Shown in pieces: positions 28,512 through 37,287 of a DNA stretch of 64,000 bases (position 1 is its first letter; each line of letters opens with the position of its first letter). The stretch lies in NCBI RefSeq assembly GCF_021916785.1, contig NZ_JAKCFC010000007.1:124001-188000 (forward strand), given 5' to 3'. The notes under the pieces were generated by a model. It was not told the origin of the DNA. It did not search any database and was given only the letters and a program-made list of their open reading frames with translations. The position numbers were made by a program, and so were the translations under genes. The DNA is from Mycolicibacterium lacusdiani (GTDB lineage: Bacteria; Actinomycetota; Actinomycetes; Mycobacteriales; Mycobacteriaceae).

Positions 28512-29501
28512 TCAGCTCTCCCGCAGCAGCGTCTTCTCGAGCAACCGCTGAACGCCCTTCGTCGCGGCCTTGGTGGCCGCGCTTGCCGCACGCTGCGCCG
28601 CATTGGGTGGTGACGCAACTCGCACGGACACGGTGTCGCCCACTCGCACGACACCCGGCGTCGTCACGTCGGCATAGATGCCGAGGAACCGGTTGGTGCG
28701 CTCGGCCAGTTGGCGGGTGAGCGCGCGGTCCAGGTCGAGGTCCGGCTGTGGACGCGTCGGCACCACGCAGCGGATCGTCGGATTCGTAACGCGCAGAACC
28801 GCTTTGCCGACCGTCACGTCGCCACCCACCCACGCGGATTCGGGGAACTCGCGTTTGGGTGGGTCCACGTCGACCAACACGTTCGGCCGGAACCGGCGCA
28901 CGTCGTAGGGCGCGCCACCGGCGGCCAGGTCACGCAGGCTGGCGGTACTCAGCACGTGCACCGGGCTGAGGTCGACGAACGTGCCCGGCGGAGTGGAATA
29001 CCTTGCCAGCGTGATGATCTGGCGCGTCGAGAAGACCGACGTATCGGGAAGCTCCTCGGCGTCTCCGAGGCCGAAGTCCTGCCGAACCACGGCAGGCGAG
29101 AAGTTGGCCAGCGAGTCGTTCATCGACATCCGGTGCTGGCTGGTGTCGTCGTGCGGCGGCAATGCCGTCAGGTGCATCTCGCGGCCAACCAATCCAGACA
29201 GGGCGTCGTGCACGGCGGGATCGTCGCCAGTCAACTCGCGGCCGTCGGGGAACGTGATGACCACCTTCGGCGCATTGCCCGGTCCGGCGTCGGCATCGGG
29301 TTCGGTGACGTACCGCGCGGAGCAGCCCAGCAGCGCGGGAACCCTGCGCGCCGACGCGGTGACGCCCTTCTCGACGTCGCGCACGGCCCACAGCCGGTCG
29401 GCGTGCACCCCGCGGCGGTCGATGCGCAGTTCGTCGACCTGGTTGCCGCCCATCGACTTCACCGGGAAACGCCACAGCTGGCTAACGGTCACGCTGGACA
29501 C
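28512..29501 (-). CDS. MOSC-domain protein
   Basis: The product is about 329 residues, with an N-terminal MOSC beta-barrel segment (VSQLWRFPVKSM) and a C-terminal MOSC domain containing TNPTIRCVVPTRPQ with the conserved cysteine. This family includes molybdenum-cofactor sulfurase C-terminal domains and amidoxime-reducing proteins, so a sulfur- or Mo-cofactor-dependent role is likely but unspecific. GTG 29501 is preferred because GGGGG lies 6 bases before it; TTG 29504 is also possible. It lies 22 bases upstream of the LysR gene. Confidence 0.85.
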   Translation of the reverse strand: MSSVTVSQLWRFPVKSMGGNQVDELRIDRRGVHADRLWAVRDVEKGVTASARRVPALLGCSARYVTEPDADAGPGNAPKVVITFPDGRELTGDDPAVHDALSGLVGREMHLTALPPHDDTSQHRMSMNDSLANFSPAVVRQDFGLGDAEELPDTSVFSTRQIITLARYSTPPGTFVDLSPVHVLSTASLRDLAAGGAPYDVRRFRPNVLVDVDPPKREFPESAWVGGDVTVGKAVLRVTNPTIRCVVPTRPQPDLDLDRALTRQLAERTNRFLGIYADVTTPGVVRVGDTVSVRVASPPNAAQRAASAATKAATKGVQRLLEKTLLRES

Positions 29502-29612
29502 CAAGGACCCCCGTTCCGCCGAGAGTCGTCGCTGCTCCGGCGCTGATCAGTGGGCTCATCGTACGCGCGAGATGGTCGCCGTCCGGGCAGTTCGCCGATG
29601 AGGACGCGATCG

Positions 29613-29672
29613 GCGAGCGTGCGTGAAGTCAGGTTCACGACCGGCGTGTCGCCCGCAGACACGCACGCTCGC
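29613..29672. repeat. 13-base perfect inverted repeat with alternative inner hairpin
   Basis: Positions 29613-29625 are perfectly complementary to 29660-29672, with 34 bases between. An inner CGTGTC (29645-29650) pairs with GACACG (29658-29663), which overlaps the right arm, so the two structures exclude each other. It lies in the 181-base gap between two minus-strand genes and could be a terminator for the unknown protein upstream or a dispersed palindromic unit. Confidence 0.6.
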
Positions 29673-29682
29673 GGGTGGAAGG

Positions 29683-30513
29683 TCAGCGCGCTGCCGACAC
29701 CGTCTGACGGAGTTCGGAGTAGGCGTCACTGGCGGTGTCGTAGACGCGCACGATGGCCTCGTCGCCCGGCTGCAGATAGGTCGACTCGCCGAGTTCGGTG
29801 TAGCGCGTTGCGCCGATCCCGATGAGGACCTTCGACGGTCGGCCGCTCGCGACCATCAACGCACCGACGTCCTCGAGCGGGGTGTCCGCTGAACCCTTCT
29901 GGTTGGCCAGCCGCTCGGTGATCCAGTCGAGCAGCACCTCGCCGTAGTACGAGTAGCCGAGCAGCGGGCTGTCGACGCCGTACTCTTGCTCCTGACCGTC
30001 CGCGGTGCGCAGGTGGCACAGCAGCCGCAGGGTCGACGTGGGACCGTCCGGGGTCAGGTCACCGACGTCGAAGAACTGCCGTGCCACACCCTTGGATGCG
30101 GGACCCCAGTTCTTCTTGTGGCTGATCTTCAGCGCGTTCGGCCGCCGGATCGAGCAGTCGTTGAACGCGCCGAGCGCGAACGGCTGCAGCGTGACCACGG
30201 TGTCGCCGTCCCACACCACGTGGCACGCCAAGCCGACCTCGGGTTCGATCTGCAGGTTCAGCGGGGTAGCGCTCTTAGGCAGCGCCACGGCGTCGTGCGA
30301 CAGCGGGAACTCGCCAAGGAAGCCGTCGACTCCCGGTGCGTACCAAGGGAAGATGCCCTTTGGCGCCGCGCCCTCACTCGTGACGTTGACGAAGTCCGCA
30401 GCCTCGCCCGCCTGCTCGAGGTGCCCGGCGAAGTTGCCTGCGACGCCGAAGCCGAACCACGTCCGCAGTTCGGCCTCGTCGAGTTCGAACGTCCTCAGTT
30501 CCGTCTTACTCAT
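29683..30513 (-). CDS. conserved protein of unknown function (possibly DUF5718)
   Basis: The product is a 276-residue soluble protein. I do not recognise a catalytic motif. Regions that look conserved are WFGFGVAGNFAGHLEQAGE, IFPWYAPG, PNALKISHKKNWG and LLGYSYYGEVLLDW. The layout resembles the family called DUF5718, which is a tentative assignment from memory. It follows serS by 25 bases on the same strand, so it is probably co-transcribed with it. No signal peptide or membrane segment is seen. Confidence 0.75.
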   Translation of the reverse strand: MSKTELRTFELDEAELRTWFGFGVAGNFAGHLEQAGEAADFVNVTSEGAAPKGIFPWYAPGVDGFLGEFPLSHDAVALPKSATPLNLQIEPEVGLACHVVWDGDTVVTLQPFALGAFNDCSIRRPNALKISHKKNWGPASKGVARQFFDVGDLTPDGPTSTLRLLCHLRTADGQEQEYGVDSPLLGYSYYGEVLLDWITERLANQKGSADTPLEDVGALMVASGRPSKVLIGIGATRYTELGESTYLQPGDEAIVRVYDTASDAYSELRQTVSAAR

Positions 30514-30538
30514 GATTCGCTCGCACGCTCGCTCATAC

Positions 30539-31792
30539 TCATGGAGTCAACACCGACCTTCCGACGTAGGGCACCAGGGCCTCGGGTACCCGAACGCTGC
30601 CGTCGGGCTGCTGGTGGTTCTCGAGGATGGCCACCAGCCAGCGGGTGGTGGCCAGCGTCCCGTTGAGCGTCGCGGCGATCTGCGGCTTGCCGTTCTCGTC
30701 GCGGTACCTGGTCGACAGCCGGCGGGCCTGGAACGTCGTGCAGTTCGACGTCGACGTGAGTTCGCGATAGGTGCCCTGGGTCGGCACCCACGCCTCGCAG
30801 TCGAACTTGCGGGCCGCCGACGATCCGAGATCCCCTGCGGCGATGTCGATCACGCGGTACGGCACCTCGATCGCCGCGAGCATCTCGCGCTGCCAGCCCA
30901 GCAACCGCTGATGTTCGGCCTCGGCGTCCTCGGGCTTGCAGTAGACGAAGCCCTCGACCTTGTCGAACTGGTGTACGCGGATGATGCCGCGGGTGTCCTT
31001 GCCGTAGCTGCCCGCTTCACGCCGGAAGCACGTCGACCACCCGGCGTAGCGCAACGGACCGTCGGACAGGTCGACGATCTCGTCCGAGTGGTAGCCCGCC
31101 AGCGGCACCTCCGAGGTGCCGACCAGATACATGTCGTCGGCCTCGAGCCGGTAGATCTCGTCGGAGTGGGCGCCGAGGAACCCGGTGCCCGCCATCACCT
31201 CGGGACGCACCAGCACCGGCGGAATCATTAGCGTGAAGCCGGCATCGGTTGCGAGGCGCACCGCGAGCTGCATGATGCCCAGCTGCAGCAGCGCCCCGTA
31301 TCCGGTGAGGAAGTAGAACCGCGACCCGGAGACCTTGGCGCCGCGCTCCATGTCGACCAGGCCGAGCGCCTCACCGAGTTCCAGGTGGTCCTTCGGGTCG
31401 TCCAACGTCGGCGGGTCGCCAACGGTCTCGAGCACCACGAAGTCGTCCTCGCCGCCGGCGGGCACGCCGTCGACGATCACGTTGCCGATCGCCATGTGCG
31501 CTGCCGTCATCGCCTGCTCGGCAGCGGCCTGATCGGTTTCCGCGGACTTGACCCGTTCGGCGAGTTCCTTGGCGGTGGCCAGCAGCGCCGGCCGGTCTTC
31601 GGGCGACGCCGAACCCACCCGCTTGCTGGCTGCCTTCTGTTCGGCGCGTAGATTGTCGGCGGCTGAGATGGCGGCCCGCCGTGCGGTGTCGGCGGCCAGC
31701 AGCGCGTCGACGAGTCCGGGATCCTCGCCACGGGCCCGCTGCGAGGCGCGCACCCGGTCGGGATCCTCGCGCAGGAGCTTGAGGTCGATCAC
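30539..31792 (-). CDS. serS: seryl-tRNA synthetase
   Basis: This class II aminoacyl-tRNA synthetase charges tRNA-Ser. The 417-residue product has the N-terminal antiparallel coiled coil (about residues 30-105) that grips the tRNA long arm, then the TSEVPLAGYH block, motif 2 (CFRREAGS) and motif 3 (NGTLATTRWLVAILEN). GTG 31792 is chosen because it matches the M. tuberculosis start (IDLKLLRE) and has GTAGGG about 9 bases upstream; farther start codons lack support. It is divergent from the Rv3835 homologue. Confidence 0.97.
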   Translation of the reverse strand: MIDLKLLREDPDRVRASQRARGEDPGLVDALLAADTARRAAISAADNLRAEQKAASKRVGSASPEDRPALLATAKELAERVKSAETDQAAAEQAMTAAHMAIGNVIVDGVPAGGEDDFVVLETVGDPPTLDDPKDHLELGEALGLVDMERGAKVSGSRFYFLTGYGALLQLGIMQLAVRLATDAGFTLMIPPVLVRPEVMAGTGFLGAHSDEIYRLEADDMYLVGTSEVPLAGYHSDEIVDLSDGPLRYAGWSTCFRREAGSYGKDTRGIIRVHQFDKVEGFVYCKPEDAEAEHQRLLGWQREMLAAIEVPYRVIDIAAGDLGSSAARKFDCEAWVPTQGTYRELTSTSNCTTFQARRLSTRYRDENGKPQIAATLNGTLATTRWLVAILENHQQPDGSVRVPEALVPYVGRSVLTP

Positions 31793-31917
31793 GGGCTTGA
31801 CCCTACTTTCGCCGCGTCGGCGACGACATCCGGCATGCCCCTCGACAGACCCGTGAGGCACAACCACATAACTTCACAAGCGCAACTCTTGTCACAGGAC
31901 TCGACGCGCCTGTCACA

Positions 31918-33339
31918 ATGGACTCGATGTTGGATGCACTGGACGGCCAAGACCAGCAACCCGAGGACGGCGCGCAGGCGTCGCGTCGGCGCGCGTGGTG
32001 GCTCAGTCTGCAGTCCAACGGCACCCGGCGCGGACTGCTCCTGACCGCCCTCGGCGGCCTACTCATTGCAGGTCTGCTCACCGCGCTGCCCACGTCCCCC
32101 GGCAAGAACGGGCCGATCGGCCTCACCACCGGCACGGCGCTCGGCGCGCGGACCAACGACACGTTCGACAACGCCAAGAGCGGCGACTGCCTGAACTGGC
32201 CCGAGCGCACGCCGGACTCCGCCGAGGTGGTCGACTGCGCCTCTGATCACCGCTTCGAGGTCGCCGAGGCGATCGACATGAGCACGTTCCCCGGCAGCGA
32301 GTACGGCCCCGACGCGGCGCCGCCGTCGCCCGCCCGCATCCAGCAGATCAGCCAGGAGCAGTGCAGCGCGGCCGCCCGGACCTACCTGGGCCCGAAGTTC
32401 GACCCCAACGGCAAGTTCACCGTCAGCCTGCTCTGGTCCGGTGACCGCGCGTGGCGCCAGCTCGGCGAGCGCCGGATGCTGTGCGGGCTTCAGCTGCCCG
32501 GGCCCAACAACCAGCAACTGTCGTACAAGGGCAAGGTCGCGAACCTCGACCAGTCGCAGGTCTGGACCGCGGGCACCTGCCTGGGCATCGACCCGACGAC
32601 CAATCAGCCCACCGACGTCCCGGTCGACTGCGCGGCGCCGCACGCCATGGAGGTCACCGGGTCGGTGAACCTCGCCGAGAAGTTCCCGGGACCGTTGCCC
32701 GCCGAGGCCGACCAGGACGCGTTCATCAAGGACGAGTGCACGCGGATGACCGACGCCTACCTGGCGCCGATCCAGCTGCGCAGCACCACGCTGACGCTGA
32801 TCTACGGCACCATCTCGCTGCCGAGCTGGAACGCAGGCAGCCACCAGGTATCCTGCAGCATCGGCGCCACCCTCGGCAACGGCGGCTGGTCGACGCTGCT
32901 GAACAGCGCCAAGGGCCCGCTGATGATCAACGGCCGCCCGCCCGTCCCACCGCCGGACATCCCCGAGGAGCGGCTCAATTTGCCGCCGATCCCGATGCCG
33001 GATTCGACGCAGATGACCTCCGAGATCGACCTGAGCGATCAGAGTTCGTCGTCGCAGAGCACGCAGGACGACTCCCAGCACCTGCCGAACCAGCAGCCGC
33101 AGCAGACGTCGACCGCGAGCACCCCGGAGACCTCCGCGCCGCAGACCCCGCCGCAGGGCAATACGTTCCTCAACGGCCCACCGCCTCCCCCGGGCCCCCC
33201 GCCCGGTGAGGCCCCGCCGCAGGACGGTGCCGCACCACCGCCTCCGGGTGCCGCTCCTCCGCCGCCCGCCGACGTGCCGCCTCCGCCTCCGGGGGCACCG
33301 CCAGCAGGACCGCTGCTGCCTCCGCCTCCCCCGGCCTGA
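31918..33339 (+). CDS. membrane protein with septum-formation-like domain (Rv3835 type)
   Basis: The product is a 473-residue single-pass protein. A short cytosolic N-terminus is followed by a membrane helix (about residues 38-58) and an external region with two similar Cys-containing modules (SGDCLNW...VDCASDHRFEV and AGTCLGI...VDCAAPHAMEV), the pattern of the septum-formation domain. A long Pro-rich tail completes it. It is probably exposed in the envelope near the division machinery; function is unproven. The zincin gene starts 16 bases downstream. Confidence 0.85.
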   Translation: MDSMLDALDGQDQQPEDGAQASRRRAWWLSLQSNGTRRGLLLTALGGLLIAGLLTALPTSPGKNGPIGLTTGTALGARTNDTFDNAKSGDCLNWPERTPDSAEVVDCASDHRFEVAEAIDMSTFPGSEYGPDAAPPSPARIQQISQEQCSAAARTYLGPKFDPNGKFTVSLLWSGDRAWRQLGERRMLCGLQLPGPNNQQLSYKGKVANLDQSQVWTAGTCLGIDPTTNQPTDVPVDCAAPHAMEVTGSVNLAEKFPGPLPAEADQDAFIKDECTRMTDAYLAPIQLRSTTLTLIYGTISLPSWNAGSHQVSCSIGATLGNGGWSTLLNSAKGPLMINGRPPVPPPDIPEERLNLPPIPMPDSTQMTSEIDLSDQSSSSQSTQDDSQHLPNQQPQQTSTASTPETSAPQTPPQGNTFLNGPPPPPGPPPGEAPPQDGAAPPPPGAAPPPPADVPPPPPGAPPAGPLLPPPPPA

Positions 33340-33355
33340 CCAGCGGCGTGACCTG

Positions 33356-33706
33356 ATGTCCGTGCGGATGACCCCGCAACGGTTCGACGAGTTGGTGTCC
33401 GACGCGCTCGACCTGATCCCGCCCGAACTCGCCAAGGCCATCGACAACGTCGTGGTGCTCGTCGAGCCGCGGCACGCCACCGAACCCGACATCCTCGGGC
33501 TCTACGAGGGCGTCGCGCTCACCGAACGCGACTCGTCCTATGCGGGCTCCCTGCCCGACGCGATCACGATCTACCGGGACGCGCTGCTCGACGTGTGCGA
33601 TACCGAGGCGGACGTCGTCGACGAGGTCGCCATCACCGTGATCCACGAGATCGCCCACCACTTCGGCATCGACGACGAGCGGCTACACGAACTCGGCTGG
33701 GGCTGA
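33356..33706 (+). CDS. zincin-like metallopeptidase family protein (Rv3836 type)
   Basis: The product is a 116-residue minimal metalloprotease-fold protein with HEIAHHFGIDDERLHELGW, that is HExxH plus a downstream Asp/His as in the DUF1025 zincin family. Whether it is proteolytic is unknown. The ATG at 33356 begins SVRMTPQRFDEL, which corresponds to the M. tuberculosis N-terminus; a longer frame upstream reads through the Pro-rich region of the previous gene and is rejected. Confidence 0.88.
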   Translation: MSVRMTPQRFDELVSDALDLIPPELAKAIDNVVVLVEPRHATEPDILGLYEGVALTERDSSYAGSLPDAITIYRDALLDVCDTEADVVDEVAITVIHEIAHHFGIDDERLHELGWG

Positions 33707-33764
33707 AGCCGGAGTCCATGCGCGGCGACCTTGATTCGTCGGTGCATGGTGCTACAAACGAGAC

Positions 33765-33974
33765 ATGACCGGTGAATGCGCACACTGCGCGAGCGGGCTG
33801 TGGCACTGCCATGGCACCGTCATCGAGCACGTGACGTCGCGGCCGGAGTGCACGGAGCCCGACTGCGACGCACCCCACCTCGAACACGTCTACGTGATCG
33901 ACTGCGTCGCCATCGGCTGCGAATGCTCGGCCGAGGACGCGGACCTCAACCCATCGGGTCGGCGGTTTGCGTGA
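33765..33974 (+). CDS. small Cys/His-rich protein
   Basis: The 69-residue protein has eight cysteines and four histidines, arranged as CAHC, WHCHG, ECTEPDC and DCVAIGCEC, which suggests it binds a metal such as zinc. I do not know a named family, but the even spacing of ligands makes a real gene likely. It overlaps the 3' end of the phosphatase gene on the other strand by 29 bases. It could be a transcription-associated zinc ribbon-like protein; this is inference. Confidence 0.6.
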   Translation: MTGECAHCASGLWHCHGTVIEHVTSRPECTEPDCDAPHLEHVYVIDCVAIGCECSAEDADLNPSGRRFA

Positions 33975-34632
33975 TCTCCTGGCCGGGCTGAGGGTCGGGT
34001 TCGGGGTGGAACGGCGGTAGCAGCTCGCCCCACTGCAGGCAGCTCCACCGCCCGTCGGTGATCGGGGTCAACACCACGCTCTGCGCGTTGGCCAGGTGGT
34101 GTTCGAGGGCGAAGCCGCCGTCGACTCCACCGAGCACCGCGCCCACGAGCCGGATCGCCGCACCATGGCTGACCACGACGACGTCGTCGCGCCATGCCGC
34201 GTCGTCGAGGTAGCGGACCCGCAGCTCCTTGATCACCGGCAGGTACCGCTCCAGCACCTCGGTGCCGGTCTCCCCGCCGGGAACGCGCTCGTCGAGATCG
34301 CCCCGGTGCCACCGCCCGTAGACGTCGTGGAACAGGTCGATGGACGGGTCGTCGTTGCGGTCCTCGAGGTGGCCGGCCTGAACCTCGTGGATCCCGTCGA
34401 GTGGGACCGTCGACAGGCCGAGGCGCTCACCGATCCGTTCGGCGGTCTGCACTGCGCGCACCGCCACCGAATGGGCGACGAGCCCGACGGGGTGCGCCCA
34501 CCCCTCGGCGAACCCGTGCGCCTGCTGGTGACCGAGATCGGTCAGCGCGGCGCCGGGCGGCCGGGTATCGAGCCGTCGTTCGACGTTGGCATGCGACTGA
34601 CCGTGCCTGACCAGGACGAGACGGCCGCTCAT
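33946..34632 (-). CDS. histidine phosphatase superfamily protein (Rv3837c type)
   Basis: The product is 228 residues. The phosphoglycerate mutase signature is LVRHGQSHAN with the phosphorylated His10. A second catalytic His lies in VVSHGAAIR, and the family is called phosphoglycerate mutase-like although many members are phosphatases. The ATG overlaps the pheA stop as ATGA, so the two are coupled as in M. tuberculosis. The substrate is unknown. Confidence 0.9.
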   Translation of the reverse strand: MSGRLVLVRHGQSHANVERRLDTRPPGAALTDLGHQQAHGFAEGWAHPVGLVAHSVAVRAVQTAERIGERLGLSTVPLDGIHEVQAGHLEDRNDDPSIDLFHDVYGRWHRGDLDERVPGGETGTEVLERYLPVIKELRVRYLDDAAWRDDVVVVSHGAAIRLVGAVLGGVDGGFALEHHLANAQSVVLTPITDGRWSCLQWGELLPPFHPEPDPQPGQEITQTADPMG

Positions 34633-35558
34633 GCGCCGCTTCCCCTGGTCCGGGCGCCCTCGCGCAGTCCGATGAGCCAGCGTGAAGCATCGTCGTCCGA
34701 CGGCGGCACTGCGCCTGCCGCGGTCCCCGTGGGCCATGATCCGAGATATCGCACATCCCTACAACGACGGTGCAGCGCCTTGAGTGCCTGCGCCACCGAA
34801 TCGTCATCGATGTGTCCCACGCAGTCCAGGAAGAACACGTAGGTGCCCAGTTCGGTTCTGGTCGGGCGGGATTCGATGCGGGTCAGGTCGATGTCCCTGA
34901 CCGCGAACTCCGTCATCGCCGCGACCAGGGCGCCGGGGGTGTTGTCCAGGCGCAGGATCACCGACGTGCGGTCGGCACCGGTGCGCTGCGGCGGCGGCCC
35001 CGGCGGGGCGGCGAGGACGAACCGGGTGCGGGCGTTCGGCTCGTCGACGACCTCGGCGGCCAGGACGTCGAGCCCCCACCGCTGCGCGGCGAGCGCCGTG
35101 GAGACCCCCGCGTCGGCGCGACTGCCTGCCACGTCCTGGGCCGCGCCTGCGTTGGAGCTGGCGGGCACCAGGGTCGCCGACGGCAGGTGTTCGGCGAGCC
35201 AGTGCCGGACCTGGGCGGCGGCGACCGGGAACGCGGCGACGGTCGAGACCTGGTCGATGCCCACGCCCGGCCGGACCACGATGCTGAACGCGACGTCGAG
35301 TGTGTGCTCGGCGTAGATCTGAAGGGGCGTACCCGTCGAGAGGCTGTCCAGGGTCGGGATGACCGATCCCTCGATGGAGTTCTCGAAGGGCACGCACGCG
35401 TAGTCGGCGTCGCCCGCACGCACCATCGCCAATGCCGCGCCGGGCGATTCCGCGGAGCGGGGTTCGACGTCCCCGGCCAGCGCACCCGAGCCCGCGATCT
35501 GCCACAACGCCGCTTCGGTGAACGTTCCCTCGGGCCCGAGGTAGGCGACGCGCGGCAC
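34629..35558 (-). CDS. pheA: prephenate dehydratase
   Basis: This enzyme converts prephenate to phenylpyruvate in phenylalanine synthesis. The 309-residue product has the dehydratase domain with the catalytic Thr-Arg-Phe motif (residues 178-180, in NARTRFVL) and an ACT domain with the ESRP-type motif for Phe feedback. No chorismate mutase domain is present, so it is the monofunctional actinobacterial form. It starts with GTG 35558 and continues into the phosphatase gene by a 4-base overlap. Confidence 0.96.
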   Translation of the reverse strand: MPRVAYLGPEGTFTEAALWQIAGSGALAGDVEPRSAESPGAALAMVRAGDADYACVPFENSIEGSVIPTLDSLSTGTPLQIYAEHTLDVAFSIVVRPGVGIDQVSTVAAFPVAAAQVRHWLAEHLPSATLVPASSNAGAAQDVAGSRADAGVSTALAAQRWGLDVLAAEVVDEPNARTRFVLAAPPGPPPQRTGADRTSVILRLDNTPGALVAAMTEFAVRDIDLTRIESRPTRTELGTYVFFLDCVGHIDDDSVAQALKALHRRCRDVRYLGSWPTGTAAGAVPPSDDDASRWLIGLREGARTRGSGA

Positions 35559-35636
35559 GGCCCAACCCTATCGGCTGCGATCCGACCGTCGGTGTCGAAA
35601 TCGGCGGGTACGCCTTGCGCCAGTGGTGAGCCGTAG

Positions 35637-35655
35637 TTAAGTTAGGCTTACCTCA
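35637..35655 (+). promoter_or_regulatory. IdeR iron box upstream of the Rv3839 homologue
   Basis: TTAAGTTAGGCTTACCTCA matches the IdeR consensus TTAGGTTAGSCTAACCTAA at 16 of 19 positions. It ends 20 bases before the ATG at 35676. Rv3839 is a reported IdeR target in M. tuberculosis, so iron-dependent control is likely retained. Confidence 0.75.
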
Positions 35656-35675
35656 GTAACTGGAAGGCACTCGCG

Positions 35676-36479
35676 ATGACCACCTCGAAGACACTCGTGG
35701 CCCCTACGACCGCCGAGCGCATCCGCAGCGCCTGCGTCAGGTCCGGCGGTGCGATGGTGGCCGTCGAGGGCGTCGAGCCGACGCCGACTCCGGTGCACCA
35801 CCTGCTCGACGACGGATCGTTCGCGATCACGGTGCCCGCGAACGGCCGGCTGGCCGCGATGGTCGTCGCATCCGGATCCGCAGGCATGCAGGCCGTGCTC
35901 GAGATGACCGACTATGCCCCGCTGCCGCTGCGCGAACCGGTGCGGTCGCTGGTGTGGATGAGCGGACGACTGCACCACGTCCCCACCCGCGACGTCTCCG
36001 GCCTGCTCGACCTCATCGCGACCGCCAACCCCAATCCCGCTCTGCTGCAAGTCAATACCGGTAGCGACGACGCCTCGAACGGCGACACCCCCTACGCCCT
36101 GGTCCGGCTGGAAATCGAGTCGGTCGTGGTGGCCGACTCCACCGGCGCCGAGTCGGTGGGGCTCAGCACGCTGCTCGAAGCGGAGCCGGACCCGTTCTGC
36201 ACGCTGGAGTCCTGCTGGCTGCAGCACCTCGAGTCCGCGCATCGCGAGGTCGTCGACCGGTTGGCCGAGCGCCTTCCGACCCCGCTGCGCAGCGGCCGCG
36301 TTCGCCCGCTGGGGCTGGACCGCTACGGCGTGCAGTTGCGCGTCGAGGACGTCGACGGCGATCACGACGTGCGGCTGCCCTTCGCCAAGCCCGTCGACGA
36401 CGTGACCGGGCTCAGCCAGGCGATCCGCGTCCTGATGGGCTGCCCCTTCCTCAACGGGCTGCGCGCGCGCCGCATCTAG
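35676..36479 (+). CDS. iron-regulated DUF2470-type protein (Rv3839 type)
   Basis: The product is a 267-residue cytosolic protein whose C-terminal half resembles DUF2470, a module found fused to haem-utilisation and pyridoxamine-oxidase-like proteins (GLDRYGVQLRVED, VRLPFAKPVDD). GGAAGG stands 8 bases before the ATG. An IdeR box lies immediately upstream, and the neighbourhood includes ferritin. A role in iron or haem metabolism is inferred from regulation and domain only. Confidence 0.85.
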   Translation: MTTSKTLVAPTTAERIRSACVRSGGAMVAVEGVEPTPTPVHHLLDDGSFAITVPANGRLAAMVVASGSAGMQAVLEMTDYAPLPLREPVRSLVWMSGRLHHVPTRDVSGLLDLIATANPNPALLQVNTGSDDASNGDTPYALVRLEIESVVVADSTGAESVGLSTLLEAEPDPFCTLESCWLQHLESAHREVVDRLAERLPTPLRSGRVRPLGLDRYGVQLRVEDVDGDHDVRLPFAKPVDDVTGLSQAIRVLMGCPFLNGLRARRI

Positions 36480-36501
36480 GCCCGATTCTCGCGGCACTAC
36501 C

Positions 36502-37287
36502 GTGGCTGCGGTGACCGAGCCGTCCGACGACTTCATCGCCCCGCCGCGGCGCGCGATCCGCATCGAGATCGCCGTGGTCCTCGCGGTGACGTTCGGTCTG
36601 TCTGCCTACACCGCACTGCTGCGCCTCACCGAGGCCGTGATCCTCGGCCTGTCCGGCCAGACCGTGGCACTGAACCCCCGCCGGTCGCCGATCGACCTGA
36701 TCGACCTCGGCCTCAACCTGGCATCGGTCTTCCAACTGCTCGCGTGGGGGTGCCTCGGGCTGTTTCTATTGTGGCGCAGCGGAATCGGGCCCGCGACGAT
36801 CGGGCTCGGTCGGTTCCGGCTGAAACCCGACCTGCTCGGCGGCCTCGGCCTCGCCGCGCTGATCGGACTACCCGGGCTCGGCCTCTACGTCGTGGGACGC
36901 ATGCTCGGCATCGGCGTCGAGGTCGAACCCGCCGAACTCAACGACACGTGGTGGCGGATTCCGGTGCTGCTTGCCGTGGCGTTCGCGAACGGATGGGCCG
37001 AGGAGATCATAGTCGTCGGCTTCCTCATGACGCGACTGCGACAGCTCGGCATGACGCCCGTCGTCGTCCTGGTCGCATCGAGCGTGCTGCGCGGCCTCTA
37101 CCACCTCTATCAAGGGTTCGGCGCGGGCGTCGGCAACATCGTGATGGGCCTGGTGTTCGGCTTCGTCTGGCAGCGCACCGGGCGGCTGTGGCCGTTGGTG
37201 GTCGCCCACGGGGTGATCGACGCCGTGGCGTTCGTCGGCTACGCGCTGGCCGCGGGTCATCTCGGCTGGCTAGGTTCATCCTCGTGA
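36502..37287 (+). CDS. CPBP family intramembrane metalloprotease
   Basis: The 261-residue product has about seven hydrophobic helices and the CAAX-protease/bacteriocin-processing motifs AEEIIVVGFLMTRL, LRGLYHLYQG and HGVIDA, which carry the glutamates and histidines of the active site. The substrate is unknown. Starts at GTG 36502 or GTG 36511 are both possible, without a clear ribosome binding site. The stop overlaps the next gene as GTGA. It is part of a block between the Rv3839 homologue and bfrB. Confidence 0.85.
   Translation: MAAVTEPSDDFIAPPRRAIRIEIAVVLAVTFGLSAYTALLRLTEAVILGLSGQTVALNPRRSPIDLIDLGLNLASVFQLLAWGCLGLFLLWRSGIGPATIGLGRFRLKPDLLGGLGLAALIGLPGLGLYVVGRMLGIGVEVEPAELNDTWWRIPVLLAVAFANGWAEEIIVVGFLMTRLRQLGMTPVVVLVASSVLRGLYHLYQGFGAGVGNIVMGLVFGFVWQRTGRLWPLVVAHGVIDAVAFVGYALAAGHLGWLGSSS

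Noticed and set aside
31896..31935. Direct repeat TGTCACA with GGACTCGA around the Rv3835-type start
   Set aside because: Short and imperfect in spacing; could be chance and has no link to a known factor.
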